Assembly (NCBI GenBank): GCA_947259975.1
Contig: CAMYOD010000009.1
Coordinates: forward strand, 25,235 to 89,234
Direction of reading: 5' to 3'
Length of the DNA stretch: 64,000 nt
Source: an uncultured Gammaproteobacteria bacterium
GTDB taxonomy: Bacteria; Pseudomonadota; Gammaproteobacteria; HyVt-429
In this document: in pieces, positions 1 through 7,050 of the stretch
Layout of the letters: each line of letters begins with the position of its first letter
Numbering within the stretch: the stretch's first letter is position 1
The notes under the pieces: generated by a model
The model's input: the letters and a program-made list of their open reading frames with translations, nothing else
The model's database searches: none
What the model was told of the DNA's origin: nothing
Made by a program: the position numbers and the translations under genes

Positions 1-633
1 CAGAACGGTACCAAATAGCGTCGTGCTGGAAATGATGAACAGCACGAAGAACAGGGTGGTCCAGCCACCCATGCCGCTCGACTGGGCATAGGACCAGATC
101 AGGCCGAAGGTCGCAGTGGACAGCAGCCCGAGGATGAACAGGTCGGCACGCACCAGGCGATACCATTTTGCCCCTTCCGCGGCCACGTCGACGCGGACGA
201 AAAACCAGAACCAGTAGCCGCCGATGCAGAGCATCAGTGCGCCAATGTGCCAGAGCATCGGCCACAGCCCGGCCGCAGCCTCGCCCGGGTAGTTAAAGAT
301 CATGACGGCGGTCGCCACCACGAAAAGGATGAAACCGTACATGGTGAGCAGATGAGAGAGACGGCGCTTTACATTCTTGAATTCACCGGAGGTCAGCACT
401 TCGTTGGCCAGCGTTGAAACCGCGAGTCCGGCTTTTTCACCGGCACTAACCTCACGTTTGGCGCTCTTCTTGGCTTTTTCCGCATTTTCGAAAAAGTACT
501 GCGCGCTTTTCTTGTGAATCATGTCAAGTATCGTACCGCCGACGACCAGAAGGGCCATAAGGATCACATAGGCCTGCATGATCGCGGGTGATATGGACGC
601 CGAAAGCTCGGCGAAGGGATTGCTCATGAACAT
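1..633 (-). CDS. AprM-like membrane protein, N-terminal 211 residues (gene runs off the left edge)
   Basis: An uninterrupted frame reads leftward from ATG 633 to the window edge. The protein has about five hydrophobic segments (near residues 18-36, 95-113, 122-142, 165-183 and 193-211) and a charged Lys/Glu-rich cytoplasmic stretch at about 40-75 containing QYFFEN. This resembles AprM, the proposed membrane anchor that passes electrons between adenylylsulfate reductase (AprBA) and the quinone pool in sulfur oxidisers. In such organisms the order is aprM-aprB-aprA, so aprBA would lie beyond the left edge; that is inference. A GAGGA Shine-Dalgarno sits about 8 nt before the first ATG, which favours it over the ATG at 627. 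Another heme-b type quinone-interacting membrane protein is the main alternative. Confidence 0.5.
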   Translation of the reverse strand, partial: MFMSNPFAELSASISPAIMQAYVILMALLVVGGTILDMIHKKSAQYFFENAEKAKKSAKREVSAGEKAGLAVSTLANEVLTSGEFKNVKRRLSHLLTMYGFILFVVATAVMIFNYPGEAAAGLWPMLWHIGALMLCIGGYWFWFFVRVDVAAEGAKWYRLVRADLFILGLLSTATFGLIWSYAQSSGMGGWTTLFFVLFIISSTTLFGTVL

Positions 634-1301
634 TAAATTATCCTCAAAACTGTTAGCTGTGAGATTTTCTAAATACTGTTAGCGCTTTTCAAACCACGTT
701 AAGGCTTTATGTCCGTCTCAACTGTCAGCCGTTCACTCGCAGGCTGGTGATGGACAGATGCGCATGCATCAAGCGGATATGTGAATGCCCCTTTTGGCGA
801 CGTCAACCCGGGTATTGTTGACTGGTTGTATACGCACAAAGCTAGCAATGGTACGGACACCCAAACCGCAGGCGACTTATGCGGATGTCGAGTGAGTCTA
901 AAATCTGGAGCGAGATACTAGCAAAAACCGCCGCCAATCAAAATGATATCGCCACGACAAACCCATAAATACCGGCAAAATCATCATCAGATTACTTTAT
1001 CCCGAGATTAGGTTTTGCTATCAAGAAACGGAAGGGTCGCGGAATAAAGGGGTTGGCGGCAAACCACAATCAACGGGACCGAAACTGCAGCCTGGGGCCG
1101 GGCCTCCCCCGCGGCCAAAACTAAGGGGGTCAAAGCCCTTTAACTGCCCTACCCAGGCGTTAAGATCTCAAAGATTGACCCTATGGCCCCCGTGCAAAAG
1201 ACCCGGTAGAACGCCCCATTGCTGCCGGTGTCGATATAATAATGTTGCCCAATTTCGAGCGTGTAGAGATCGCGAAAATACACATTTCGTAAGTAATTAT
1301 A
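634..1301. other. Intergenic region between aprM-like and selO, no gene seen
   Basis: This 668-base gap separates two divergently transcribed genes and must hold both promoters. A 9-base direct repeat ACTGTTAGC occurs at 649-657 and 675-683, just upstream of the aprM-like ribosome site. A perfect TATAAT hexamer lies at 1235-1240, about 60 bases before the selO start, but no good -35 box sits 16-18 bases ahead of it. A GC-rich stretch near 1090-1145 has weak self-complementarity. Short open frames here show no coding character. Confidence 0.5.
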
Positions 1302-2795
1302 ATGATACAAATTCCCTTCAAGAATCGATATGCAACCTTGGGCGAAGGGTTTTACGTAACCACCCGCCCATCACCTGTCGCCAGCCCGGCGTTGGTTAAA
1401 TTTAATGACGATCTTGCCAACACGCTGGGATTGTCCGTTACGGATCTCGACTCATACGATGTTGCTGCAATCCTGTCGGGTAATGTAGTACCCGATGGCG
1501 CAGAGCCTTTGGCGATGGCCTATGCGGGCCATCAGTTTGGCCACTTCAGTCCGCAGTTGGGTGACGGGCGTGCAATTTTGTTGGGTGAGATCAGCAGCCC
1601 TGATGGTAGTAGCTTTGATATCCATCTAAAAGGCTCCGGGCGCACGTTCTATTCGCGCAATGGCGATGGCCGTGCGGCATTGGGTCCGGTGCTGCGTGAG
1701 TATCTAGTCAGCGAGGCGATGTTCAAACTGGGGGTGCCGACTACCCGGGCATTGGCTGTGGTTACGACGGGCGAGGAAGTGGCGAGAGAGCGCTTACTTC
1801 CGGGCGGCATTATTACTCGCATCGCAACGAGTTTTGTTCGCGTCGGTACATTTCAGTATTTCGCTTCGCGAGGCGATGTAGAAGCGATACAGAAACTCGC
1901 CGATTATGTTATCGAGCGCAATTATCCGCTGACACGTGAAGCAGACAATCCTTATGCGGCGTTCTTAAAAATTGTGGTGGACCGTCAGGCTGCATTAATT
2001 GCACAGTGGATGCAGTTGGGCTTTATTCATGGCGTGATGAATACCGATAATATGTCCATAGCCGGGGAGACGATTGATTATGGTCCCTGTGCATTTATGG
2101 ACGCCTATGATCATAACAAGGTGCTTAGCTCCATCGATCGTGATGGGCGTTATGCCTATAGCAATCAGCCGGCCATCGGGTTATGGAATCTGACTCGACT
2201 CGCGGAGTCGTTAGTGCCGTTACTGGCCGCGGACACTGAAACAGCGGTTGAACTCGCGCAGGATGTTTTAAAAACTTATTTTGGGACTTATCAGAACGCC
2301 TGGCTGACCGGCATGCGATCCAAGTGTGGTTTGACGGCGGGTGCCGAGCAGGCAGCTGGGGAGGAAGATAAATCACTCATTGAAGAACTATTGAATACCA
2401 TGGCAGAGAACAATGCCGATTTTACGCAGACGTTCTTTTACTTATCGCAGCTGGCGGCGCAACCATTAGAACAAGACAGTGCAGTGCGAAACTTGTTTGA
2501 TAACCCGGCACGATTTGATGATTGGGCGCTCAAGTGGCGCAAGCGTTTAGGTTATGAGACACAGAACGATGCAGAACGACAGAAACAGATGAAAGCGGTA
2601 AACCCCGTCTATATTCCCCGCAATCATCAAATCGAAGCGGCGATTAGAGCCGCGGAAGATCATGGCGATTTTTCCGTGTTTCATGATTTGCATGAGGTGT
2701 TGCAGAATCCGTACATACGGCAGGAAGGCAAAGATAATTACATGCTGCCCCCGGAACCCGATGAAGTGGTCAAAGAAACATTTTGCGGGACGTGA
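1302..2795 (+). CDS. selO: SelO family protein adenylyltransferase (YdiU)
   Basis: A pseudokinase-fold enzyme that AMPylates proteins; E. coli SelO (YdiU) is 478 residues and this one is 497. Visible hallmarks are GHQFGHFSPQLGDGRA (about 76-91), the nucleotide-binding lysine in HLKGSGRT (K110), HGVMNTDN (243-250) and DYGPCAFMD (259-267), which carry the metal-binding Asp/Asn residues. The protein ends in CGT, so the C-terminal Cys equivalent to the selenocysteine of eukaryotic SelO is a plain Cys; with Cys263 it could form the redox-sensitive disulfide described for E. coli SelO. The start fits the family N-terminus (RYATLGEGFY), but no clear Shine-Dalgarno precedes it. Codon use looks more AT-rich than in neighbours. 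Confidence 0.93.
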   Translation: MIQIPFKNRYATLGEGFYVTTRPSPVASPALVKFNDDLANTLGLSVTDLDSYDVAAILSGNVVPDGAEPLAMAYAGHQFGHFSPQLGDGRAILLGEISSPDGSSFDIHLKGSGRTFYSRNGDGRAALGPVLREYLVSEAMFKLGVPTTRALAVVTTGEEVARERLLPGGIITRIATSFVRVGTFQYFASRGDVEAIQKLADYVIERNYPLTREADNPYAAFLKIVVDRQAALIAQWMQLGFIHGVMNTDNMSIAGETIDYGPCAFMDAYDHNKVLSSIDRDGRYAYSNQPAIGLWNLTRLAESLVPLLAADTETAVELAQDVLKTYFGTYQNAWLTGMRSKCGLTAGAEQAAGEEDKSLIEELLNTMAENNADFTQTFFYLSQLAAQPLEQDSAVRNLFDNPARFDDWALKWRKRLGYETQNDAERQKQMKAVNPVYIPRNHQIEAAIRAAEDHGDFSVFHDLHEVLQNPYIRQEGKDNYMLPPEPDEVVKETFCGT

Positions 2796-2869
2796 GTCGG
2801 AAACAGCGGGCAGGCTCCGGTGACGCATGAACGCACATGGCAGTTGATCGCGCCAGTTACGGTTGATTT

Positions 2870-3379
2870 CTAATTCATTATCGCCAGCGTATCGCCAACC
2901 GTAATCGTCCCGCTGGCTATTACCCGTATACACACACCACTGCTTTTCCCCAGAGCCCGGCACAGGCCCTTACCTTCCACCTTTTCCAGGTAACCGCAGG
3001 GCGGGCGGGGCTTGAGGTAGCTGAACACGGCGCTGCCGATGCGAAAGGTTTTGCCTTCCAGTTGTTTTGTCCTGATGCCACCGAGGACCAGGTTACGGCG
3101 ATGGCTGCCGCGGTCGAGCCGGTCTTTCAGATCTTCCTTTTGCGCGCGCTTGGCCTTGCGTATGTCGTCTTCCGTGATCAAGGTGACCTGGCAGGCCTCG
3201 ATGGACTGCCAAAAACCCTTCGCGGCGGCGTAGCGATCGCCCTGCAGGCCGCTATCATGTATCGCTCGTATGGTATGCACCGATTGCATAGGTTCGCCGG
3301 CGGCGTCGGCGATGAAGATCGCTGTGAGGACGGGGGTTTCGCGGTTACGCCGCGAGCAGAAGGGCCACTTAAAGATCAT
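2870..3379 (-). CDS. MOSC domain protein
   Basis: A 169-residue single-domain MOSC protein, the fold of the molybdenum-cofactor sulfurase C-terminus and of YiiM/YuaD proteins that bind or move sulfur or the molybdenum cofactor. Family signatures seen are GLQGDRYA near residue 44, HRRNLVLGGI near 93, PPCGYLEKVEGKGLC near 127 with two cysteines, and the closing IASGTITVGDTL. It converges on selO, 74 bases apart. No Shine-Dalgarno is visible; the ATG is instead preceded by CTGACCC, a member of the repeat family found elsewhere in this window. The first 15 residues are outside the domain, so a later start is possible. Substrate unknown. Confidence 0.85.
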   Translation of the reverse strand: MIFKWPFCSRRNRETPVLTAIFIADAAGEPMQSVHTIRAIHDSGLQGDRYAAAKGFWQSIEACQVTLITEDDIRKAKRAQKEDLKDRLDRGSHRRNLVLGGIRTKQLEGKTFRIGSAVFSYLKPRPPCGYLEKVEGKGLCRALGKSSGVCIRVIASGTITVGDTLAIMN

Positions 3380-3440
3380 CGGATTGGGTCAGTACAGCTG
3401 GATTCGCACAATGTGCTTGATTGTATAACCGAATGGACCG

Positions 3441-3482
3441 AGGGGTCAGGGTCGTTAAGAACTTTCAAGGACTCTGACCCCT
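3441..3482. repeat. Inverted repeat with GGGGTCAGRGTC arms
   Basis: Arms AGGGGTCAGGGTC (3441-3453) and GACTCTGACCCCT (3470-3482) are complementary with one mismatch around a 16-base spacer. The CTGACCCC core matches the dispersed motif seen at several other gaps of this window. It looks like a REP/BIME-type palindromic unit. Confidence 0.7.
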
Positions 3483-3680
3483 TGAACCCAGGCAATTCCA
3501 CGTGTCGCCCCAGGGATGCTTGCGCTCGGCGCTCGCCGGGTTGCCCTTGGAGGCGGCATTGGTCACTTCGTGTTCTGCAACCAGAATTGCTGCGTGTCAT
3601 AAACCGATAGCTCAATGCGTCGATACAAGAATTGACCCCTTGGTTGGATATACAATTTCGGCGAGTATTAGCGAATATTT

Positions 3681-3700
3681 TTCTCTGACCCGATTTTCAC
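3681..3700 (+). repeat. Dispersed leader motif copy (TTCTCTGACCCGATTTTCAC)
   Basis: Copy of the dispersed motif with consensus TGTTCTCTGACCCGGTTTTC. It ends 21 bases before the AEC transporter start and is in the same sense as that gene. Confidence 0.6.
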
Positions 3701-3721
3701 TTTGAATCCGGTTTTCACGCC

Positions 3722-4633
3722 ATGATCCAAGTCCTGTTGCAGATGGCCGCCATCATCGCCTGCGGCGTGGCGTGGCGCTGGTTGGCCCCGGGCGGGCAAA
3801 GTGCAGACGTGACGCGCACGGCGCTCACCGGCTTGGTGTTTTACCTGCTGTTGCCCGCGCTGGTGCTGCTTGTGCTATGGCAGGCGCCGATCGGCAGCGA
3901 CGCCCTGCTGATCGCGCTTGCCGCGGCCATCGGTGTGTTGGTTTCGTTGATCGTCATGCGCGGCTTGTGCAATGTGTGTCGGCTCGATGCCGGCACCCGC
4001 GGCGCGGTGATGTTGGCGGCGGCTTTTCCCAACGCCACTTACCTGGGCCTGCCGGTGCTGGAGGCGACCTTCGGCGCGCCCGGGCGCAGCGTCGCGATTC
4101 AATACGACCTGTTCGCCTGTACTCCCCTGCTGTTGACCCTGGGTGTATGGCTGGCCGCCCGCTACGGTGATCGCCCGGAAATGAAAATGACCTGGAGCGG
4201 CCTGTTGAAGGTGCCGGCCCTGTGGGCCGCGGCGTTGGCCCTGGCGTTGAACCTGGCCCGCGTCCCCTTGCCCACCGGCCTCGGCGACTGGTTGCAATCG
4301 CTCGCCAACGGAGTGGTGCCGTTGATGTTGATCTCGTTGGGCTTGAGTCTGCATATCCGTCGCGACCACCTCCACGAACTGCGGGCCATCGTCCCGGTGC
4401 TGGGGGTGAAGCTGGTGTTGATGCCGTTGGTGGTCTGGAGTGTGACGATCATGCTGGGCATGCAGGGCATGGTGCAGCAGGCGGTGGTGTTGGAGGCGGC
4501 CATGCCGAGCATGGTGCTGGGCGTAGTGCTGTGCGACCGCTATGGCCTGAACAGTACCGTCTATGCGGCCACGGTGACCGCCACCACCGCCTTGAGTTTC
4601 CTAACATTGGGGCTGTGGTACGGGCTGGTGTAA
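3722..4633 (+). CDS. AEC family transporter (auxin efflux carrier / malate permease type)
   Basis: A 303-residue integral membrane protein with about ten hydrophobic helices in two halves, the AEC (bile acid/auxin efflux superfamily) layout. Typical features are the TALTGLVFYLLLPALVL helix near 35-52, AAAFPNATYLGLPVLEATFG near 99-118 (Asn/Gly-Pro crossover region) and the second-half EAAMPSMVLGVVLCDRYGLN. Bacterial members export or import organic acids or amino-acid derivatives; the substrate cannot be read from sequence. It stands alone, preceded by repeat elements. Confidence 0.88.
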   Translation: MIQVLLQMAAIIACGVAWRWLAPGGQSADVTRTALTGLVFYLLLPALVLLVLWQAPIGSDALLIALAAAIGVLVSLIVMRGLCNVCRLDAGTRGAVMLAAAFPNATYLGLPVLEATFGAPGRSVAIQYDLFACTPLLLTLGVWLAARYGDRPEMKMTWSGLLKVPALWAAALALALNLARVPLPTGLGDWLQSLANGVVPLMLISLGLSLHIRRDHLHELRAIVPVLGVKLVLMPLVVWSVTIMLGMQGMVQQAVVLEAAMPSMVLGVVLCDRYGLNSTVYAATVTATTALSFLTLGLWYGLV

Positions 4634-4919
4634 TACAACCCCCCCGTTCTGTCCATGACCCGGCTTTTGTTTAGCTTTTGCTTATATTGGCTGAAACCAG
4701 GATCTGTCGCGGATTCTCGCGCGGCGTCTTGTCCCCGTTTGGACCCGTTTTAACCCTTTTTGACTTCTCGTAATACGTGTATAGTGTGCAGCATTGCAGC
4801 ACATCCTCGTAGTCAGCTCGGAAGTCCCCTCCTGTTGTATTGGAAGCCACTACCGTCATCTCGCTTTCAGGAATAGTCTGCAATTCATCGCAACTTAATA
4901 GATACAGAGGTAAATTTTC
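4634..4919 (+). promoter_or_regulatory. Cold-shock gene upstream region / probable 5' leader
   Basis: A 286-base region with no gene before the cold-shock ORF. A candidate promoter has TTGACT at 4760-4765 and TATAGT at 4780-4785, although the 14-base spacing is short. If it is used, the transcript would have a leader of about 125 nt, as is usual for cspA-type genes where the leader folds in a temperature-dependent way. GAGG lies about 9 bases before the ATG. Confidence 0.35.
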
Positions 4920-5123
4920 ATGGCTACAGGTACAGTGAAGTGGTTTAACGATTCGAAGGGCTTCGGCTTTATTTCCCCCGAAGACGGCAGCAAGGATGTG
5001 TTTGTGCATCACAGCGCCATTCAGGGCGACGGCTACAAGTCACTGGCCGAAGGCCAGCGGGTGACGTACGACACCGAGGATGGCCCCAAGGGCCCGTCGG
5101 CGACGAATGTCCAGCCGGCCTAA
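4920..5123 (+). CDS. Cold-shock domain protein (CspA family)
   Basis: A 67-residue single cold-shock domain that binds single-stranded RNA/DNA and melts RNA secondary structure. RNP1 (KGFGFI, residues 14-19) and RNP2 (VFVHH, about 28-32) are intact, and length and start ([10 protein letters not shown]) match the family exactly. It has its own leader and a strong intrinsic terminator 30 bases downstream, so it is monocistronic. Whether it is cold-induced or constitutive cannot be told from the coding sequence. Confidence 0.97.
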   Translation: MATGTVKWFNDSKGFGFISPEDGSKDVFVHHSAIQGDGYKSLAEGQRVTYDTEDGPKGPSATNVQPA

Positions 5124-5153
5124 GCAGCTTTCATAACACAAGCTGTTTTGAGT

Positions 5154-5185
5154 AAAAGGCCCCGCCGGTGCGGGGCCTTTTCTTT
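5154..5185 (+). terminator. Intrinsic terminator of the cold-shock gene
   Basis: A perfect 11-bp stem AAAAGGCCCCG / CGGGGCCTTTT (5154-5164 and 5171-5181) with a 6-base loop, followed by a T-rich run. Confidence 0.92.
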
Positions 5186-5277
5186 ACTGCCTGGCAGCGC
5201 CCGTGGCCCCTGGACCGCAACCCCAGGGCGGCACGTCCGGCGTGTTATCATGCTCTCCAGACTCATGCGAGGTACCG

Positions 5278-5442
5278 ATGGCCAAACCAAATTATTCATT
5301 TGAAAAACGTCAGCGCGAGATCGCGAAAAAGAAGAAAAAGGAAGAAAAGCGTCAGCGCAAACTCAGGGATGCGGCCGCAGCGGCGGACGAAACCGTAACC
5401 GATGACCAGGACCCGCCTGAAGGCGCGCAGGCGCCGGAATAA
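5278..5442 (+). CDS. Small lysine/arginine-rich conserved protein
   Basis: A 54-residue protein starting MAKPNYSFEKRQREI, followed by a run of Lys/Glu/Arg (KKKKKEEKRQRK) and an acidic Ala/Asp/Glu tail. This N-terminus is recurrent in small uncharacterised proteobacterial proteins. The start at 5278 is chosen because GAGG lies 5 bases ahead and homologous proteins begin MAKPNY; the frame is open further upstream to 5203 but that part is low-complexity. Basic helix plus acidic tail suggests nucleic-acid or ribosome association, which is only inference. A terminator hairpin follows at 5454. Confidence 0.75.
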   Translation: MAKPNYSFEKRQREIAKKKKKEEKRQRKLRDAAAAADETVTDDQDPPEGAQAPE

Positions 5443-5453
5443 GAGCCTTCTTT

Positions 5454-5496
5454 AAAGGGGCCGGAGTGATTTATTGTTAATCACTCCGGCCCTTTT
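5454..5496. terminator. Long palindrome / bidirectional terminator, AAAGGGG family copy 1
   Basis: Left arm AAAGGGGCCGGAGTGATT (5454-5471) pairs with AATCACTCCGGCCCTTT around a short loop, with one bulged G; a T6 run follows. The same layout (AAAGGGG-N-CGGAG-GGATT ... CCCCTTT) recurs at 10584, 36205 and more weakly at 12721, so this terminator belongs to a repeated element. Confidence 0.85.
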
Positions 5497-5547
5497 TTGC
5501 TTTAGGCCATTAGCCTCCGCGGCCGGGGTCCGTTCCTGCAACAGAAC

Positions 5548-6306
5548 ATGGAATTTCCCTACATCGGCATCGACGGCTGCAAGGCGGGCTGGTTTTGCGT
5601 GCTGCTCGCCGACGACGGGCGCTGGCGTACGGCGCTGGCACCGGATGCCGAGGCGCTACGCGAGGTAACCTATTCGGCGGCAAGCGCGTTGATCGATATT
5701 CCCATCGGCTTTGTCGACGCCGGCGCGAGCGGGCGCGACTGCGATACGGAAGCCCGCCGGTGCCTCGGCCGGCCACGGGCGTCGAGCGTGTTCGCGCCGC
5801 CGGCACGCCCTACCCTGGCTGCGCGGGACTATCGCGCGGCGTTGGCCATCAACCGCCGGCACACCGGCCGCGGCATCAGCCAACAGGCCTGGTGGATCGT
5901 GCCGAAGATGCAGGCCATCGACGCGTTGCTAGCCAGCAATCCTGCGCTGCATGGGATCTTGCGGGAGTGTCATCCGGAGGTGTGCTTCTGGGCGCTGAAT
6001 GGGCGTAGCGCAATGGCCCACAACAAGAAAAAGGTCCCCGGTCGGGAAGAGCGGCGCGCGGTGTTGCGGCGCTACCTTGCTAAGGCCGATGGCCTTTTCG
6101 AACACGCAACCGCGGAATATCCGCGCCGCGAGGTGGCGCTGGACGACATCATCGATGCCCTGGTTGCCGCGGTGACGGCGAAACTGGGTGCGGGGCGCTA
6201 TCGTAGCCTGCCCGCGGACCCGCCACACGATTCCCGGGGCCGGCCTATGGAGATGGTGTATTGGGTGCCGACTGCGGGAGAATGGGGCCGTGCAACCAAT
6301 CCATGA
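5548..6306 (+). CDS. DUF429 family protein (predicted RNase H-like nuclease fold)
   Basis: A 252-residue protein with the DUF429 signature set: GIDGCKAGW at 7-15, IDIPIG near 50, ECHPEVCFWALNG near 139 and DDIIDALVAAVTA near 200. DUF429 is predicted to adopt the RNase H-like fold with Asp/Glu metal ligands; no enzyme activity is firmly established. Its end overlaps the start of the DUF504 gene, so the two are probably translated from one message. No strong Shine-Dalgarno is visible before ATG 5548. Confidence 0.85.
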   Translation: MEFPYIGIDGCKAGWFCVLLADDGRWRTALAPDAEALREVTYSAASALIDIPIGFVDAGASGRDCDTEARRCLGRPRASSVFAPPARPTLAARDYRAALAINRRHTGRGISQQAWWIVPKMQAIDALLASNPALHGILRECHPEVCFWALNGRSAMAHNKKKVPGREERRAVLRRYLAKADGLFEHATAEYPRREVALDDIIDALVAAVTAKLGAGRYRSLPADPPHDSRGRPMEMVYWVPTAGEWGRATNP

Positions 6307-6541
6307 ATTACTCGCCCGCATCCGCTGGGACCCGGACTTCGGACGCGGCGAGTTTGAGTTAGAGTTTTTCGATCGCCTGGAGGTGTCGTTGATTCGCCTG
6401 TCCCTGCGCGACATCGTGTTCACGCCGGAGGATCATTTCTTTTTCCACTACCTGGATGAAGACGAGTACGAGCACAGCGTGCCCTTTCATCGCGTCAAGG
6501 CGGTGTATCGCAACGGGGAGCGGATTTGGCAACGGAAATGA
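6290..6541 (+). CDS. DUF504 (UPF0248) family protein, GTG start
   Basis: An 83-residue protein beginning (GTG)QPIHELLARIRWDP and containing LSLRDIVFTPEDHFFFHYL and the HRVKAVYRNGERIW ending, all typical of the small DUF504 family that is common in archaea and scattered in proteobacteria. GTG 6290 is chosen because a GGGAG lies about 10 bases upstream and homology begins there; the frame stays open to 6188 within DUF429. It overlaps DUF429 by 17 bases. Function unknown. Confidence 0.8.
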   Translation: MQPIHELLARIRWDPDFGRGEFELEFFDRLEVSLIRLSLRDIVFTPEDHFFFHYLDEDEYEHSVPFHRVKAVYRNGERIWQRK

Positions 6542-6638
6542 GCAAGGACCGGCCAGACCCCGGGCTTCCGGGTTCGCGTGGTCTGCCGCGTCCGCTTCTG
6601 TTATCGTTTTGCGACCCACCTGAGACGAGGATCGCCCA

Positions 6639-6983
6639 ATGAACACGACACAAGAAGTCTGGGATCATCACGTGGAGGGGTTCGTGGCACGGGATGTGCC
6701 GAAAGTGCTGCAAGACTACACCGACGGGTCGACGTTGATTGCCAATGGCGAGAGCTATGCGGGCCGCGATCGCATCGCCCAGTTCTTCAATGACCTGTTT
6801 GGCGAACTACCGAAGGATTGTGCGTTTGATCTGACCAACTGCATCGTCATGGACAAGAACGTCTACATCACATGGAATGCGGAAAGCGCTTCAACCGCCT
6901 ACGATTTCGCCACCGACACGTTCACCATCGAGGACGGCAAGATCTCCCTGCAGACGATCGGCTACGTGAAACGCGCCAAGTAG
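6639..6983 (+). CDS. NTF2-like / SnoaL-type protein
   Basis: A 114-residue NTF2-like fold protein: VWDHHVEGFVARDVPKVLQDYTD, a conserved GRDRIAQFFNDLF helix and the closing sheet IEDGKISLQTIGYV. The family includes small-molecule binding proteins and ketosteroid-isomerase-like enzymes; no catalytic residues can be assigned here. GAGG lies 9 bases before ATG 6639. It is a stand-alone gene converging on the GGDEF/EAL gene across the hairpin at 7006-7035. Confidence 0.8.
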   Translation: MNTTQEVWDHHVEGFVARDVPKVLQDYTDGSTLIANGESYAGRDRIAQFFNDLFGELPKDCAFDLTNCIVMDKNVYITWNAESASTAYDFATDTFTIEDGKISLQTIGYVKRAK

Positions 6984-7005
6984 CATACAAAACCCCGGGC
7001 AGCTT

Positions 7006-7035
7006 CCGGTTCCGGCGAATATTCGCAAGAACCGG
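7006..7035. terminator. Hairpin between convergent genes
   Basis: CCGGTTCCGGCGAAT (7006-7020) is followed directly by ATTCGCAAGAACCGG (7021-7035), complementary apart from two positions. It is probably a shared terminator for the NTF2-like gene and the minus-strand GGDEF/EAL gene, though no long T run follows. It abuts the repeat AACCGGGATCTGACCC at 7030-7045, which also occurs inverted at 11647-11662. Confidence 0.55.
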
Positions 7036-7050
7036 GATCTGACCCTGATT

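Larger units (their letters stand above)
3380..3721. other. Intergenic region rich in CTGACCC repeats
   Basis: A 342-base gap between the divergent MOSC and AEC transporter genes. It holds the inverted repeat at 3441-3482 and one direct copy of the dispersed motif at 3681-3700. No convincing small gene was seen. Confidence 0.5.

Noticed and set aside
1175..1399. Open frame of 74 codons upstream of selO
   Set aside because: Cys/Arg-rich with no family resemblance, overlaps the selO start and lacks a ribosome site.
2780..2795. Selenocysteine at the C-terminus of SelO
   Set aside because: The codon is TGC (Cys) followed by GGG ACG and an ordinary TGA stop; there is no sign of recoding.
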